NCBI GenBank assembly: GCA_002633005.1
Contig: NMRA01000016.1
Coordinates: 136,122-159,185 of the forward strand
Source: Phoronis australis
Lineage: Eukaryota > Phoronida > Phoronidae
Direction: 5' to 3'
Length of the DNA: 23,064 nt
Shown here: piece by piece, positions 1 to 10,070 of the stretch
How positions within the stretch are numbered: position 1 is the first letter of the stretch
Layout: every line of letters begins with the position of its first letter
The notes under the pieces: generated by a model
Databases searched by the model: none
What the model was told of the DNA's origin: nothing
What the model saw: the letters and a program-made list of their open reading frames with translations, nothing else
Program-made: the position numbers and the translations under genes

Positions 1-885
1 AATTTCCATATTCAGTGGAAAAAAATTAAGATGGTAATTTCTGCTATGGTGCGACTGCACTCGAATTCCGCTCTTTTGAAGTCCCAGGGTAAAAGAATTA
101 CTAGCAAGAACGAGAAATAAATGTTTACAATTATCGTGAAGTATAGTAACTGCGACTTGCTGAGGTTTCGCACTGAATTACAAAGATGCTGCTGCAGTAT
201 CAGTCCACGACTATGACAGGCAGAGATTTGAACAGCGTCGGGGGATTGCCTTTTTTCGTGGTCATTAGTACGTTTCACAGCACAGAAGTCCAAATTTGCC
301 GTCATTATGACAGCAGAAAAGGCGTTACACTAGTATGTTGAAACCTCTCGCCCACATTATATGGGATCTGTAAGAGGCGCTGATTGCCTGTCAATCAAAA
401 ACCTGATCGCCGTCTGGCGGGATAGTGGATTTAAATATGGCGCGGCTATTTCGAAAATCAACTATTGAGGGGAACCTGTGATGCACACTCTTTCTTGTCT
501 TCTTAAGTTTTAGGGAGATTCCTAACTCGTTTTTAATAATGTCTTAGAAAGATAAGTTGAATGCACCACAACGAATGATTATAAAAAGTCACCATCCCCA
601 TGTTAAAAACCATTCCTTTCTTCCTAAATGGATATTTGGATTTCCAAAGCAGTGTCAATACTTAACTTTTCTCTGGCTGATTGGAACTTGGTTGCAATAA
701 ACCCCTAAAATTCCATTGATGGCCCTGATGAAGAGTTATTAGGTGCCCTGCATGAAGCAGTCAGTTTTTCTCAAGCCTAAAGATCCTAATTAATCTCAGT
801 AATCAATGAGACCGGTTTGTTATACTAAGTGGCCTGAATCAAATGCTGGTTCTCCACAAATGGCGCCTTTTTATCGTCACTTTAA
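1..885. other. No gene seen; flank or intron
   Basis: No domain motif, good exon or repeat boundary could be supported. The minus-strand open frame at 12-305 has no recognisable domain or splice context. If the mosaic gene continues leftwards, this stretch would be intron between MAM 3 exon 2 and exon 3. Confidence 0.5.
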
Positions 886-3012
886 AGCTGGATCTCATAC
901 TGCTTAGCTGACTGAAAATTGAAATTCGACTTGGCAATTTTGATCTAACAACATTGGTTACCTAAAATTCCTGACCGTGGTTGAATTGTGCTTCTTCTAC
1001 AAACAACAAGACATTTCCAACATTTCAAGATATAAGTTCGGATTTTACTGTGCTTGGCTAACCCGGCCAGCAATTGCGAATTCTTAAATGGTCCCTATAC
1101 AGGGTACGCATTGTGTGTGACCTGAATTGATAATAGAAACGGAATCATGTCGTAGTTCAATTTTCGCTGTTCAGCCAGCTAAACAAGGCGAAATGAAGCT
1201 TTAACTAAAGGTCGGCGAACTTGCTCTTACCAGGGACGAGTTCCGATTCGAGCACCGCCCTTTCACCCAGTGAATGTGGAGAGGATCCTTCCAAGACCGC
1301 GCAAAATTGGCCGTGTGCACTACGCAGGCGGGAGAGTCGACTCGTTCCAGGACGTAGAATTCTCTACAACAACATGATATTTCAACAATTCAGTTTTCAT
1401 CGTTAATGAGTACATGATGGGAGAATTTGATTGAATTTACAGCTGGGGTATGGTTCACAAAATATTGGAATTTTATGCCAGGTTTATTCGTACAGTCGGA
1501 GATAGAATCGTACAACTATTCCATCGTGAGATTTTTCTACGAATTTTCTTTTATTCTAAAGTGGCCCTGTCTACTCAATACCGGTGTTACGTTATCTTGC
1601 GAAAAGTTGCACGGTCGCTTGCAGGACCAAACCCAGGTCCCTCGTGTCACTAGTGGAAGCGGTCGCTATTGGTCGAGCGACCACGGACGGTGACCAGCAA
1701 CCAGTCATGCGACTGACCATGGTATTCAGTGACCATTTGTACGAGTGGCTGTGTTAACCCGCAACCACTCAAAGAATTAAATTGTCCCCTCTGTTTTTGC
1801 TCTCAATTTCCAAGAAATGAATAAAAAACAACTTATACATAAATGAGTTCAATTGGAAAAATGGTATACATCTGAGGTAGACTTACTAACGGTAAGATAA
1901 AGTGGCGTAATGGTTTCAAAAACGCAAAATAGATGCTTCATAGTGTTTCAATGACTTAGAAAGATGGTTTTAGCTAAACTGAAGTTTTATTCTATTCTCT
2001 TTTACAACCAAATTCCGATACTTGAAAATCAGCGCTAATTAAATTGTCTCGAAGTTTTCCTTGCCAAAAACATGAAACATAACAGCAGTTGGGCTCTACC
2101 AGCAAAAGCAATTGAAAGGTCGCCTTTCGTTGACTTGGAACCGCCCGATTCGGGACAGGTTGTCCAACCCCATCAAATATTTGTTTTTCACACTACCTTC
2201 CCTAGCTTGAAGAATGGCTAGGCTAACGCTATCCACTTGCCATCTCGCTATTGGCGAATTCTGAGCGGCACTGGCGATGGCAGAGCTAAGTTCGTTCGCC
2301 AACTTGGCGTGTGCTTTCGAACTTGACAATAAAGAGTAATTTCGGGAAATCTACTCTCATGTCAAATCGCGGTCAGTTCAAAACAAGTCGCGCCGCAAGC
2401 GGCATTCTTACTTCGATTCCGAGTCCTAAAAATAACAAGGAGATTTTCCATTTCATGCCCCTCCCTCCCGCTGCAATCACTTTTTTACCGCAACAAAATG
2501 TTCAACTGGGTAGGGGGGTCAGCGGTCTTGGTAATGGCGATTTCTTGCGTAGGTGCTGCCGTTTGTCGTCTTCAAGTGACAATGCCAAAATGACGAGTAG
2601 AAGACTATTTCAGCGACAAATGTGACACAGTCTCTCAATAACTGTTTGTAATGGGACGTTCGTAACTTTGCGCTTATTGTTATTCTTATTTAGTTGCAAA
2701 TGTTCAGTTATTCTTATGCTAATGTCTTTGTTGCGTCTCAGTGCGCCTTTGTTACGTGGGCATGTGGGCGCGACTGTATGTGTCGGGCACTTCGCTAGCG
2801 ACAGGCTTAGAAGAAGGGTGTTTCCTTCTTTTGCTTTCATGGAAAGTTGATCGTTATCATGTGCAAATGGAACTGAAACGAATGCCTGATGAGAGACGTG
2901 GTGTAAGGCGGTGCGATGGTATTAAATTACCCGGTTGATAAAACCGCACTGAGTTGAGCTGTCTCAAACATGCCATTTGAACTCAATGTTTAAATTTATT
3001 ATTTTCAAATTA
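886..3012. repeat. Tandem segmental duplication, left copy
   Basis: The segment starting AGCTGGATCTCATACTGC is repeated directly at 3014-4882, in the same orientation. By eye the two copies differ by roughly 2 percent in the first 350 bases. The left copy is longer because of a 35-base segment at 2373-2407, and because 251 bases at 2644-2894 are replaced by 12 bases in the other copy. Both copies end in CAATGTTTAAATTTATTATTTTCAAATTA. Apart from the MAM exon at 1231-1363, no gene is supported inside it. The open frames at 2.1-2.9 kb are disrupted or absent in the other copy. Confidence 0.95.
1231..1363 (-). CDS. MAM domain 3, exon 2, copy A
   Basis: This is the second copy of the exon at 3.4 kb, inside the left unit of the tandem duplication. 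It is open over the same 133 bases with the same acceptor (TTGTTGTAG|AGA) and donor (CCTG|GTAAGA). It reads PGTSRLSRLRSAHGQFCAVL, then EGSSPHSLGERAVLESELVP. Both copies keep frame and splice sites. With phase 0 in and phase 1 out, both cannot be included together without breaking the frame. Exons 3 and 4 of this MAM were not found between here and base 1 and are probably outside the window. Confidence 0.72.
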
Positions 3013-3013
3013 N
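3013..3013. other. Ambiguous base (N) at the duplication junction
   Basis: It is the only N in the window. It falls exactly between the last base of the left copy and the first base of the right copy. It aligns to an A (885) in the unique sequence before the left copy. This suggests the two copies were joined during assembly. Confidence 0.97.
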
Positions 3014-4882
3014 AGCTGGATCTCATACTGCTTAGCTGACTGAAAATTGAAATTCGACTTGGCAATTTTGATCTAACAACATTGGTTACCTAAAATTCCT
3101 GACGGTGGTTGAATTGTGCTTCTTCTACAAACAACAAGACATTTCCAACATTTCAAAATATAAGTTCGGATTTTACTGTGCTTGGCTAACCCGGCCAGCA
3201 ATTGCGAATTCTTAAATGGTCCATATACAGGGTACGCATTGTGTGTGACCTGAATTGATAATAGAAATGGAATCATATCGTAGTTCAATTTTCGCTGTTC
3301 AGCCAGCTAAACAAGGCGAAATGGAGCTTTAACTAAAGCTCGGCGAACTTGCACTTACCAGGGACGAGTTCCGATTCGAGCACCGCCCTTTCACCCAGTG
3401 AATGTGGAGAGGATCCTTCCAAGACCGCGCAGAATTGGCCGGGTGCACTACGCAGGCTGGAGAGTCGACTCGTTCCAGGACGTAGAATTCTCTACAACAA
3501 CATGATATTTCAACAATTCATTTTTCATCGTTAATGAGTAGATGATGGGAGAACTTGATTGAATTTACAGCTGGGGTATGGTTCACAAAATATTGGAATT
3601 TTATGCCAGGTTTATTCGTACAGTCGGAGATAGAACCGTACAACTATTCCATCGTGAGATTTTTCTACGAATTTTCTTTTATTCTAAAGTGGCCCTGTCT
3701 ACTCAATACCGGTGTTACGTTATCTTGCGAAAAGTTGCACGGTCGCTTGCAGGACCAAACCCAGGTCCCTCGTGTCACTAGTGGAGGCGGTCGCACTTGG
3801 TCGAGCGACCACGGACGGTGACCAGCAACCAGTCATGCGACTGACCATGGTATTCAGTGACCATTTGTACGAGTGGCCGTGTTAATCCGCAGCCACTCAA
3901 AGAATTAAATTGTCCCCTCTGTTTTTGCTCTCAATTTCCAAGAAATGAATAAAAAACAACTCATACATAAATGAGTTCAATTGGAAATTCCCCCAAAAAT
4001 GGTATACATCTGAGGTAGACTTACTAACGGTAAGATAAAGTGGCGTAATGGTTTCAAAAACGCAAAATAGATGCTTCATAGTGTTTCAATGACTTAGACA
4101 GATGGTTTTAGCTAAACTGAAGTTTTATTCTATTCTCTTTTACAACCAAATTCCGAGACCTGAAAATCAGCGCTAATTAAATTGTCTCGAAGTTTTCCTT
4201 GCCAAAAACATGAAACATAACAGCAGTTGGGCTCTACCAGCAAAAGCAATTGAAAGGTCGCCTTTCGTTGACTTGGAACCGTCCGATTCGGGACAGGTTG
4301 TCCAACCCCATCAAATATTTGTTTTTCACACTACTGTACCTTCCCTAGCTTGAAGAATGGCTAGGCTAACGCTATCCACTCGCCATCTCGCTATTGGCGA
4401 ATTCTGAGCGGCACTGGCGATGGCAGAGTTAAGTTCGTTCGCCAACTTGGCGTGTGCTTTCGAACTTGACAATAAAGAATAATTTCGGGAAATCTACTCT
4501 CATGTCAAATCGCGGTTACTTCGATTCCGAGTCCTAAAAATAACAAGGAGATTTTCCATTTCATGCCCCTCCCTCCCGCTGCAATCACTTTTTTACCGCA
4601 ACAAAATGTTAAACTGGGTAAGGGGGGTCAGCGGTCTTGGTAATGGCGATTTCTTGCGTAGGTGCTGCCGTTTGTCGTCTTCAAGTGACAATGTCAAAAT
4701 GACGAGTAGAAGACTATTTCAGCGACAAATGTGACACAGTCTCTCAATAACTTTTCATACTCGCGACGTGGTGTAAGGCGGTCCGATGGTATTAAATTAC
4801 CCGGTTGATAAAACCGCACTGAGCTGAGCTGTCTCAAACATGTCATTTGAACTCAATGTTTAAATTTATTATTTTCAAATTA
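3014..4882. repeat. Tandem segmental duplication, right copy
   Basis: This is the direct repeat of 886-3012. It begins immediately after a single N at 3013 and ends where CAAATTA passes into unique sequence (CGTGAATCTC). It lacks the 35-base and 251-base segments of the left copy and has small insertions of its own near 3989 and 4335. It carries the other copy of MAM exon 2 at 3359-3491. Confidence 0.95.
3359..3491 (-). CDS. MAM domain 3, exon 2, copy B (nearer to exon 1)
   Basis: The frame reads PGTSRLSSLRSAPGQFCAVL, then EGSSPHSLGERAVLESELVP. It matches the MAM segment G-x-F-x-x-V-x-x-S...G-x-x-A-x-L-x-S-x-L, and aligns end to end with MAM 2 exon 2 (GERAVLESELVP against GDKAVLETLVSLP). The acceptor is TTGTTGTAG|AGA (phase 0) and the donor CCTG|GTAAGT (phase 1), over 133 bases. 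It differs from the other copy at three bases: two change a residue (Arg/Ser, His/Pro) and one is silent. Confidence 0.75.
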
Positions 4883-6368
4883 CGTGAATCTCTCCTAAAT
4901 CATTACGAAATTTACCAATTTTCAGTGCATAATTTGTCGTGTCAAATATTGTTTTAGACTCGGCATTGACAGATATTCTTTTCAAGAAGTTACAAGGTGC
5001 GGACGACGCTGGGAAGAAAGTGTTATCTATTTTCAAATCGAAATACGTCACAAGTCATACCTAGTCAGATCGCTAGATGGCGAAAGTGTAAAGACTTTTA
5101 AGAGACTGGGACGTGTTTGAATTTTGGCGGCGGCAGAAATAAAGCAAGATAAAGTAAATGTCAGTTTGGTACCTAATGAGTTTTGTATTACCTACTCGGC
5201 GCGAGTTAGCATTATCTTGCTACCCTCAAGTTATGTTTAACGTTTTTGGACGCAAATGCCTTGCTCATAAAAATCCCAATGTGGCCGGCGTACCCCCGAG
5301 GTAACCCGGGGACAGGGGGGAGCCTCTGTCCAATTTTTGAAGTCAACTTCATTTAAATGCCCATGTGGTGCGTACCCACACAGTAACTCGGGTATGGGGA
5401 ACCTCTGCCCATTTTAGGTCATGACAAAACCCATGTTGGCTGACATTCCCTCCAACTTATTACATGTAGGTTGCTATATGACCATGGAATGTTAATCATA
5501 AATGTTTTTGTTAAGACAAACGTCTTATCTTATAGAACATTATGAAAAGAACGTGTGCATAACTTGAAAAATAAACAAGTTTGGTCCGTTTAACTGTACT
5601 TTTATCAATTGTGGGGGTTGGGAAAAGATAAAGTATTTGTCAAATAAATTTTTAAAAAGGTTAGAAGTTTTCAGATGCTTTAGACATTTTGGCTAATACC
5701 TTTTAAGAGTCTAGCGCCACTTTAGAATGGGAATCAAGACTTGGTGAATGTTTTTGCGTAACCGTATTCTGCAATTTAATTTTGTGTTGTGAGTAAACTG
5801 GTTCAAGACCAATTTCAATAGATCACACCATTACCGAGATTTTCCGAGCTAAGGGAAGCCCCATGACTTGCATTAGAAACCAGCGTATCATTTACCATTT
5901 TAGTGTCCCAAATATACATGTATGCTCGGGTATACTGTCAGAAACTACGAAAACGAGGCTAATTCATGAAAACAATTAATTTTGACGATAAGTTTCAACA
6001 CTTGGTGACAATTAACGAATACAACTTAAGAAGAGTTTCCAGACATTAGCAACGAATGAGTCCAAGGATGTTATATCGCTTGTATGTACATGCCATCAGA
6101 GACGCCATCGCATCGTACAAGTCGTACGAGGTGGGTCACAAATGGCGTTAGCGGGAGAAAGCTCCTTAACAGTTACTAGGAAAAAGGCGTCAACTGTCAC
6201 GCAACAAATATCCCTGTACGTGAGAAATTCTTGTTACCACCCGCGATGCGTGCCATGCGTGCTCAGCTGAAGCTATTTCCAGATTGGAGTGTCAAACATG
6301 CATGGTTAACCAAGGTTCACTTAGATGAGGATGTAGACACACCATGTGCAAGCCACAACTGCTGTTAC
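4883..6368. other. Intron sequence of the mosaic gene (between MAM 3 exons 1 and 2)
   Basis: No coding motif was found. It contains the imperfect GC-rich repeat at 5279-5460; the rest is AT-rich and featureless by eye. Confidence 0.5.
5279..5460. repeat. Two divergent GC-rich repeat units
   Basis: Two units follow one another. The first has CCAATGTGG, GCGTACCCCCGAGGTAAC, GGGGACAGGGGG, GCCTCTGTCCAATTTT. The second has CCCATGTGG, GCGTACCCACACAGTAAC, GGTATGGGG, ACCTCTGCCCATTTT. A third partial start (CCCATGTTGGC) follows at about 5430. The period is near 90-100 bases. They stand out against AT-rich surroundings and may be remains of a minisatellite or of a repeat element. Confidence 0.6.
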
Positions 6369-6475
6369 CTTAATAGACCAGTCAAAATCGTCCAGAGCAC
6401 TCTGTTGAAATATGCCGAACGGGTTAGACTTGTCCAATTCAAATTCTGTTGTTATAGCATTCGATAATCCAAACT
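6369..6475 (-). CDS. MAM domain 3, exon 1
   Basis: The frame reads TTEFELDKSNPFGIFQQSAL followed by DDFDWSIK, which matches the MAM opening (E-F-E) and the D-D-x-D-W motif. The acceptor is AATTTTTCTTCAG|AG (phase 1) and the donor AAG|GTAACA (phase 0), over 107 bases, the same phases as exon 1 of MAM 1 and 2. Like MAM 1 it has no cysteines in this part. The acceptor lies only about 35 bases from the end of the THAP foldback element, so the element has landed next to the branch-point region of this intron. Confidence 0.82.
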
Positions 6476-6663
6476 CTGAAGAAAAATTGGCATTAAAGGC
6501 GAAGGCAACCTTTTTTCATGTCATTTTTAGCAAAAATAAGGTTCTTTGATTATCCCAGATATATTTTTCACTTATTTACAGCTTTTCGTAATTTAAATAA
6601 TTACTCGTCGTCTACTCCGGAAGTGACATTTTGGGAGGCAAGAATTTCGCTCCAATTTCTTTT

Positions 6664-6726
6664 CATATAGTCTGACTGTGAGAGCAGTCGAGTCAGTCAT
6701 TGTTCTACGTCGGTTGTGAAAAGTTC
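6664..6726 (+). promoter_or_regulatory. Core promoter in the left arm: TATA-like, initiator and DPE
   Basis: An initiator TCAGTC (6693-6698, +1 at 6695) is followed by AGTTC at 6722-6726, exactly +28 to +32, matching the downstream promoter element RGWYV. CATATA at 6664-6669 lies at -31 to -26, where a TATA box would be. The THAP start codon lies 68 bases downstream of +1. Confidence 0.55.
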
Positions 6727-6762
6727 GGTCGTCGTTTTCATTTGCTTACCGAGTCAGTCAAC

Positions 6763-6906
6763 ATGCCACGCTGTTGTTGCGTACTGGGATGTACTCATTA
6801 TCGTCTCACGTACAGAGGAGAGGCTGTCCCACTTGCCCGAGTGTCCCGCGACACACTCCCACTGGAGGGTGATCTGAGCACCCAAAGTGTTTTACATCCC
6901 GTGTGA
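6763..6906 (+). pseudogene. Truncated THAP start (left arm of the foldback element)
   Basis: The 47-codon frame begins MPRCCCVLGCTHYRL, the same start as the right-arm gene, then diverges after about 15 residues into sequence without THAP features. It lacks the C-x-x-H pair, the conserved tryptophan and the AVPTIF-like box, so it cannot form a THAP finger. Two AATAAA signals (6945-6950 and 6958-6963) follow within 60 bases of its stop, so a short polyadenylated transcript from this arm is conceivable. Confidence 0.6.
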
Positions 6907-6990
6907 CTCCCTCGCCACACACCTGGCACCTTCTAAATAGCTCCAATAAAAGTCCACAATAAACTTATCAAACTTAGGCTCACCGATCTG

Positions 6991-7525
6991 TTAATTGGAT
7001 GACGAACTGTCCTCTTCACTGGGTGTGGAACTGGGCCTGTATTCACTCCCACTACTCAACATCGCTGCACGGCTGATTACAGGCTCTGGGCTAGAGACAA
7101 CAGCACAGGGCGACATCACTGCTAGTTCCCGGAATTGCACGCTATGGGGTACGTTCGGAGGCACGGGTGACAGTAGATGAAGTGCCTCCAGTCACTGTAT
7201 ATAGTGGCCACAGCTCGAGAGGCTTCTCGCTTCGGGAATCATCAGCGACGGTATGGCACCCTTCTTCAGGCGTTGTTTCACAGGGACCTTCATCAATTCC
7301 GCGTACATATCTCTGTCGTAATCTGACGGCAGAAAATGCTTGCCACACACTCGGTAACCCTCCACTGCTTTGTACGTTGCGTGGACGGGTAGCGCTGTGC
7401 TCTTCACATGAACGAGCTAGCCAAGTACGGCGAAGTGTGTCATCCTTCGTAAAGCAATGCAAGGTACCCAAAGCGCGTGCGAGCCGATAATGAGTACATT
7501 CCGGCACGCAGCAACAGCGTGGCAT
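6991..7525 (-). pseudogene. Broken THAP-domain protein gene (right arm of the foldback element)
   Basis: The start MPRCCCVPECTHYRL carries the first cysteine pair of a C2CH THAP zinc finger, and RRTWLARSC holds the conserved tryptophan. The reading frame then shifts near 7390-7410. The second frame gives YRVCGKHFLPSDYDRDM, with the C-x-x-H pair and H-F motif, and AIPSLM, equivalent to the AVPTIF box. The second frame stops at 7194-7192. After that stop the same frame stays open to a stop at 6993-6991, with a Ser/Glu-rich tail (SGSEYRPSSTPSEEDSSSSN). One frameshift and one stop therefore break an otherwise complete small protein of about 170-180 residues. THAP fingers bind DNA; the function here is presumably lost. 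Confidence 0.75.
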
Positions 7526-7560
7526 GTTGACTGACTCCTAAACAAAAGCAAACGACGACC

Positions 7561-7623
7561 GAACTTATCACAACCGACGTAGAACAATGACTGACTTGAC
7601 AGCTCTCACAGACAGACTATAAA
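7561..7623 (-). promoter_or_regulatory. Core promoter in the right arm: TATA box, initiator and DPE
   Basis: The initiator TCAGTC (7594-7589, +1 at 7592), AGTTC at +28 to +32 (7565-7561) and TTTATA at -31 to -26 (7623-7618) keep the same spacing as in the left arm. The TATA match is better here. The THAP start codon is 67 bases downstream of +1. Confidence 0.6.
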
Positions 7624-7772
7624 GAAAAGAAATTGGCGCGAAACTCTTGCCTCCCAAAACGTCACTTCCGGAGTAGAGGATGAGTAATTAATCAAATTAC
7701 GAAAAGCTGTAATTAAGTGAAAAATGTCTCTGGGATAATCAACGAACCTTATTTTTTGCTAAAAGTGACATT

Positions 7773-9636
7773 AAAAACGAACAATCGTGAAAACAAATAA
7801 ATCCTATAAACACACTGGTAAAACGTGATTTTGTAAACACTTGCTGACTTTTTATGAGTTATTGAGCCAGACGGTAAAATCAGCAATCGTAGGTTTGGTG
7901 GTAAAGCTACATTATAGACAGGCAGCCTGCTCAAATTACTTACATTGGCCCTACCTTGAACTTTAAGGAAGTTACCAAGCTAAAATACGCGCTGTTGCTA
8001 GGTAATTTTAATTTCAAGTCAAAATCAACATCAAAGGTTTGAGGGCAAATTCGTGTATGCAGTAGGCAACCTTGCCAAGTTTAGCAGTGATGCTAAGCTA
8101 AATTGGGCATTGTCGACAGGCAATTTCACGATGGAAATTATCAGGCTTGAAGAAGCAGGTACTCTTAATCATCCTCAAATCATTTAAGTGGCACTCCATT
8201 GAAACATAGGGGTTTTCAAATTTGAATGAGAACCCTTGCCACGGTAACCAAGCACTAGTAAAACAAGTTGCTCGCGCCACATACCAAATAACTTTGAAGA
8301 CTTTTACTGCCTTTAATACGTAATACTGTTTTTATTGTCATAACCAGTACGGCATTTTTGAAAATCCAAAAGTTTCAACTACTGTACTGTCCAATAACAC
8401 GGAAATTGCTTTTCAACAATGTAATAACTGCGTAGCGATTATGCAACAGGTATGCAAAAATTAACATCTAAAACCAAATATAAATGGCTGCCAATTGTCA
8501 AAACTAGTAGCACCATTTTAAAAATTCAGAAATAGCTGTCACGAAAATAACGGTCGACTGCTTCCTTAACAACACAACAGCTGCTGATTTGAACGATATT
8601 GCCAGACTTGTTACTTTACATTCCGGATATTTGGGCTTTCTGATTTAGGTTTATGTCATTCTTTCCTCCGCACTGCTACATATGGTAAAAGTGTACACCA
8701 ATCTTCGGAAATATAGTTTGTTCCGTCTTAATTTGCGCTTAGTAAGCAAGAGCTCGCCTTATCTACCTTATGTCACACGACACAATGACTTTTTACACCG
8801 CTTGAATTTAGGGGTCACCGTCAAATTTTTAACATGGTAGCTGCTGATTATTTGAGGACCACAAAAGTTATGAGGCGAAGCGACAATTTGCGAAAGCAGT
8901 GAAACCAGAAAACACAAAATTGCTGACAAAGTGCGTTGCGAATAGTACTGAATGAATCATATGAATTGAACGCGGTTGTCAGACCCGGGGGTTTTCCTGG
9001 AAACTTTCACCGATCTCTTCCCGCTCTTCAATTTGTATGAATGTATATGAACACCATTTCATGTTTACTATGGTATAGTTCAGCTACATGTATGGCTAGG
9101 GTTAGAATTTGTAACAACATTTGTGTTACGGAAATCGTCATCGAGTACCAATGAACCTTCTTCGTCGGTTGAAACAACGGAATGAATCACGTGTAGTCAG
9201 TAAGTCAATAACACTGAATTTGAGGAGTGTTGTTGTCCAGATATAATGTTGATTCTGAGCAGTAACAATAGGTATTGTATTTACCTATGGTATTCTCGTG
9301 AAATGGAAATAAAAAGGTGTTGATATACAACGTGGCCATATGATACTTCATTAATGGGATCGGACACGATCGACATCTAGTGTCAACATTAAGTGATAGG
9401 GTTGGTGACTAGACTTGTCTCCCTTGTCTTACGTTGTTTTTATGCTTCCTGTCAGTGTGCTAGTTAGCAAAGATCCATGCTTGGAATAACTTGAATTTGG
9501 CGTTGTTTTCGTGAATCACAGCACGTGGCTAGGCAATTATAGGACCGGGACTCCAGTCGTGGTATTTTCCACGCCTACAATTTATTTCACGAACAACACA
9601 TTCTCTCAGATGCAGTGGCAGATTCTCACAACTTAC
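7773..9636. other. Intron sequence of the mosaic gene (between EGF 3 and MAM 3)
   Basis: No further EGF, CUB or MAM motif was found on either strand. The minus-strand open frames at 7749-7934 and 8098-8280 have no recognisable domain and no matching splice sites. Confidence 0.5.
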
Positions 9637-9759
9637 CCACGCGATCGCACAGCGGACCAGTCAAGTAATAAGGACAATTGCAGATGAAATTGTACCCATC
9701 GTTCATATCTACACAACTGTGTTCATCACCGTGCCTGCATGGGGAATGGTCACATCCAC
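9637..9759 (-). CDS. EGF-like domain exon (module 3)
   Basis: The 123-base exon (phase 1 to 1) encodes an EGF domain: GGCDHSPCRHGDEHSCVDMN, then DGYNFICNCPYYLTGPLCDR. Six cysteines have standard spacing, and G-Y-x-F-x-C-x-C is the typical core. The acceptor is ACTGTATTTAG|GT and the donor GTGG|GTAAGT. It separates MAM 2 from the third MAM, whose first exon lies 3.2 kb downstream beyond the THAP element. Confidence 0.88.
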
Positions 9760-9910
9760 CTAAATACAGTTCTGCGGTTAACGAGAAACAGTTCTTCTCA
9801 GTCGATCGTTGCTCTGGCATTATGTAAGTGACAAACAAGTTGGTTTAGTTTAACGTTTCAGCAATCTGGTCCAGGTTATTACCTTATTAATTTTGAAACC
9901 AATGACATGA

Positions 9911-10070
9911 CCATTGGCGGATTTAGGGGGAAAGGACCCATGTTACCCCCCCTAAAATTCTCCCAGATTCCATATTTGTCAGTTCGGGAGTGCAAATGTT
10001 TGACGGCAAAATCTCGGCTAATACTTTTCCCTGCCCTCCCAACTAAAAATCCTGGATCTGCCTCTGATAA
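9911..10070 (+). repeat. Dispersed repeat, copy 1 (short inverted-terminal element)
   Basis: It starts CATTGGCGGATTTAGGGGG and ends CCTGGATCTGCCTCTG, so the ends are imperfect inverted repeats of about 16 bases. The middle shares GTTCGGGAGTGC(A/G)AATG(T) and TTCCCTGCCCTCCC with the element at 12.57-12.72 kb on the opposite strand. Ends of the form CAGTGGCGGAT are common in small hAT-like elements of animals, which is only an inference for this copy. No target duplication was visible. Confidence 0.6.

Larger units (their letters stand above)
6513..7772. mobile_element. Foldback element with long terminal inverted repeats and THAP-domain remnants
   Basis: The left arm (about 6513-6807) and the reverse complement of the right arm (about 7478-7772) match closely over roughly 290 bases. 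The match runs from TTTTAGCAAAAATAAGGTTC through the THAP start codon (ATGCCACGCTGTTG) to CTCATTATCG. The two arms hold the promoter and the first codons of the same gene, pointing towards each other. The right arm continues into a longer THAP gene. THAP DNA-binding domains are found in transposases of the P-element and Kolobok groups, among others, so this is probably a shortened DNA transposon. No transposase catalytic domain remains and the family is not established. A clear target-site duplication was not seen. Confidence 0.7.

Noticed and set aside
1427-1693. Plus-strand 88-codon frame present in both duplicates
   Set aside because: It has no recognisable domain, and its conservation is explained by the recent duplication.
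2096-2329. Minus-strand open frame of 77 codons in the left duplicate
   Set aside because: The other copy has a 4-base insertion (near 4335) that shifts the frame, and no domain or splice context is seen.
3073-3288. Minus-strand open frame in the right duplicate, preceded by a good acceptor (ATTCAG|GTCACAC), as a possible MAM 3 exon 3
   Set aside because: It lacks the C-L-x-F-x-Y-H-M-Y-G signature; the phase-1 frame that would be needed stops after 12 codons.
8098-8280. Minus-strand frame containing FKFENP, resembling the opening of a MAM
   Set aside because: The remaining MAM features (DD-x-DW, splice sites in phase) are absent, whereas the exon at 6369-6475 has them.
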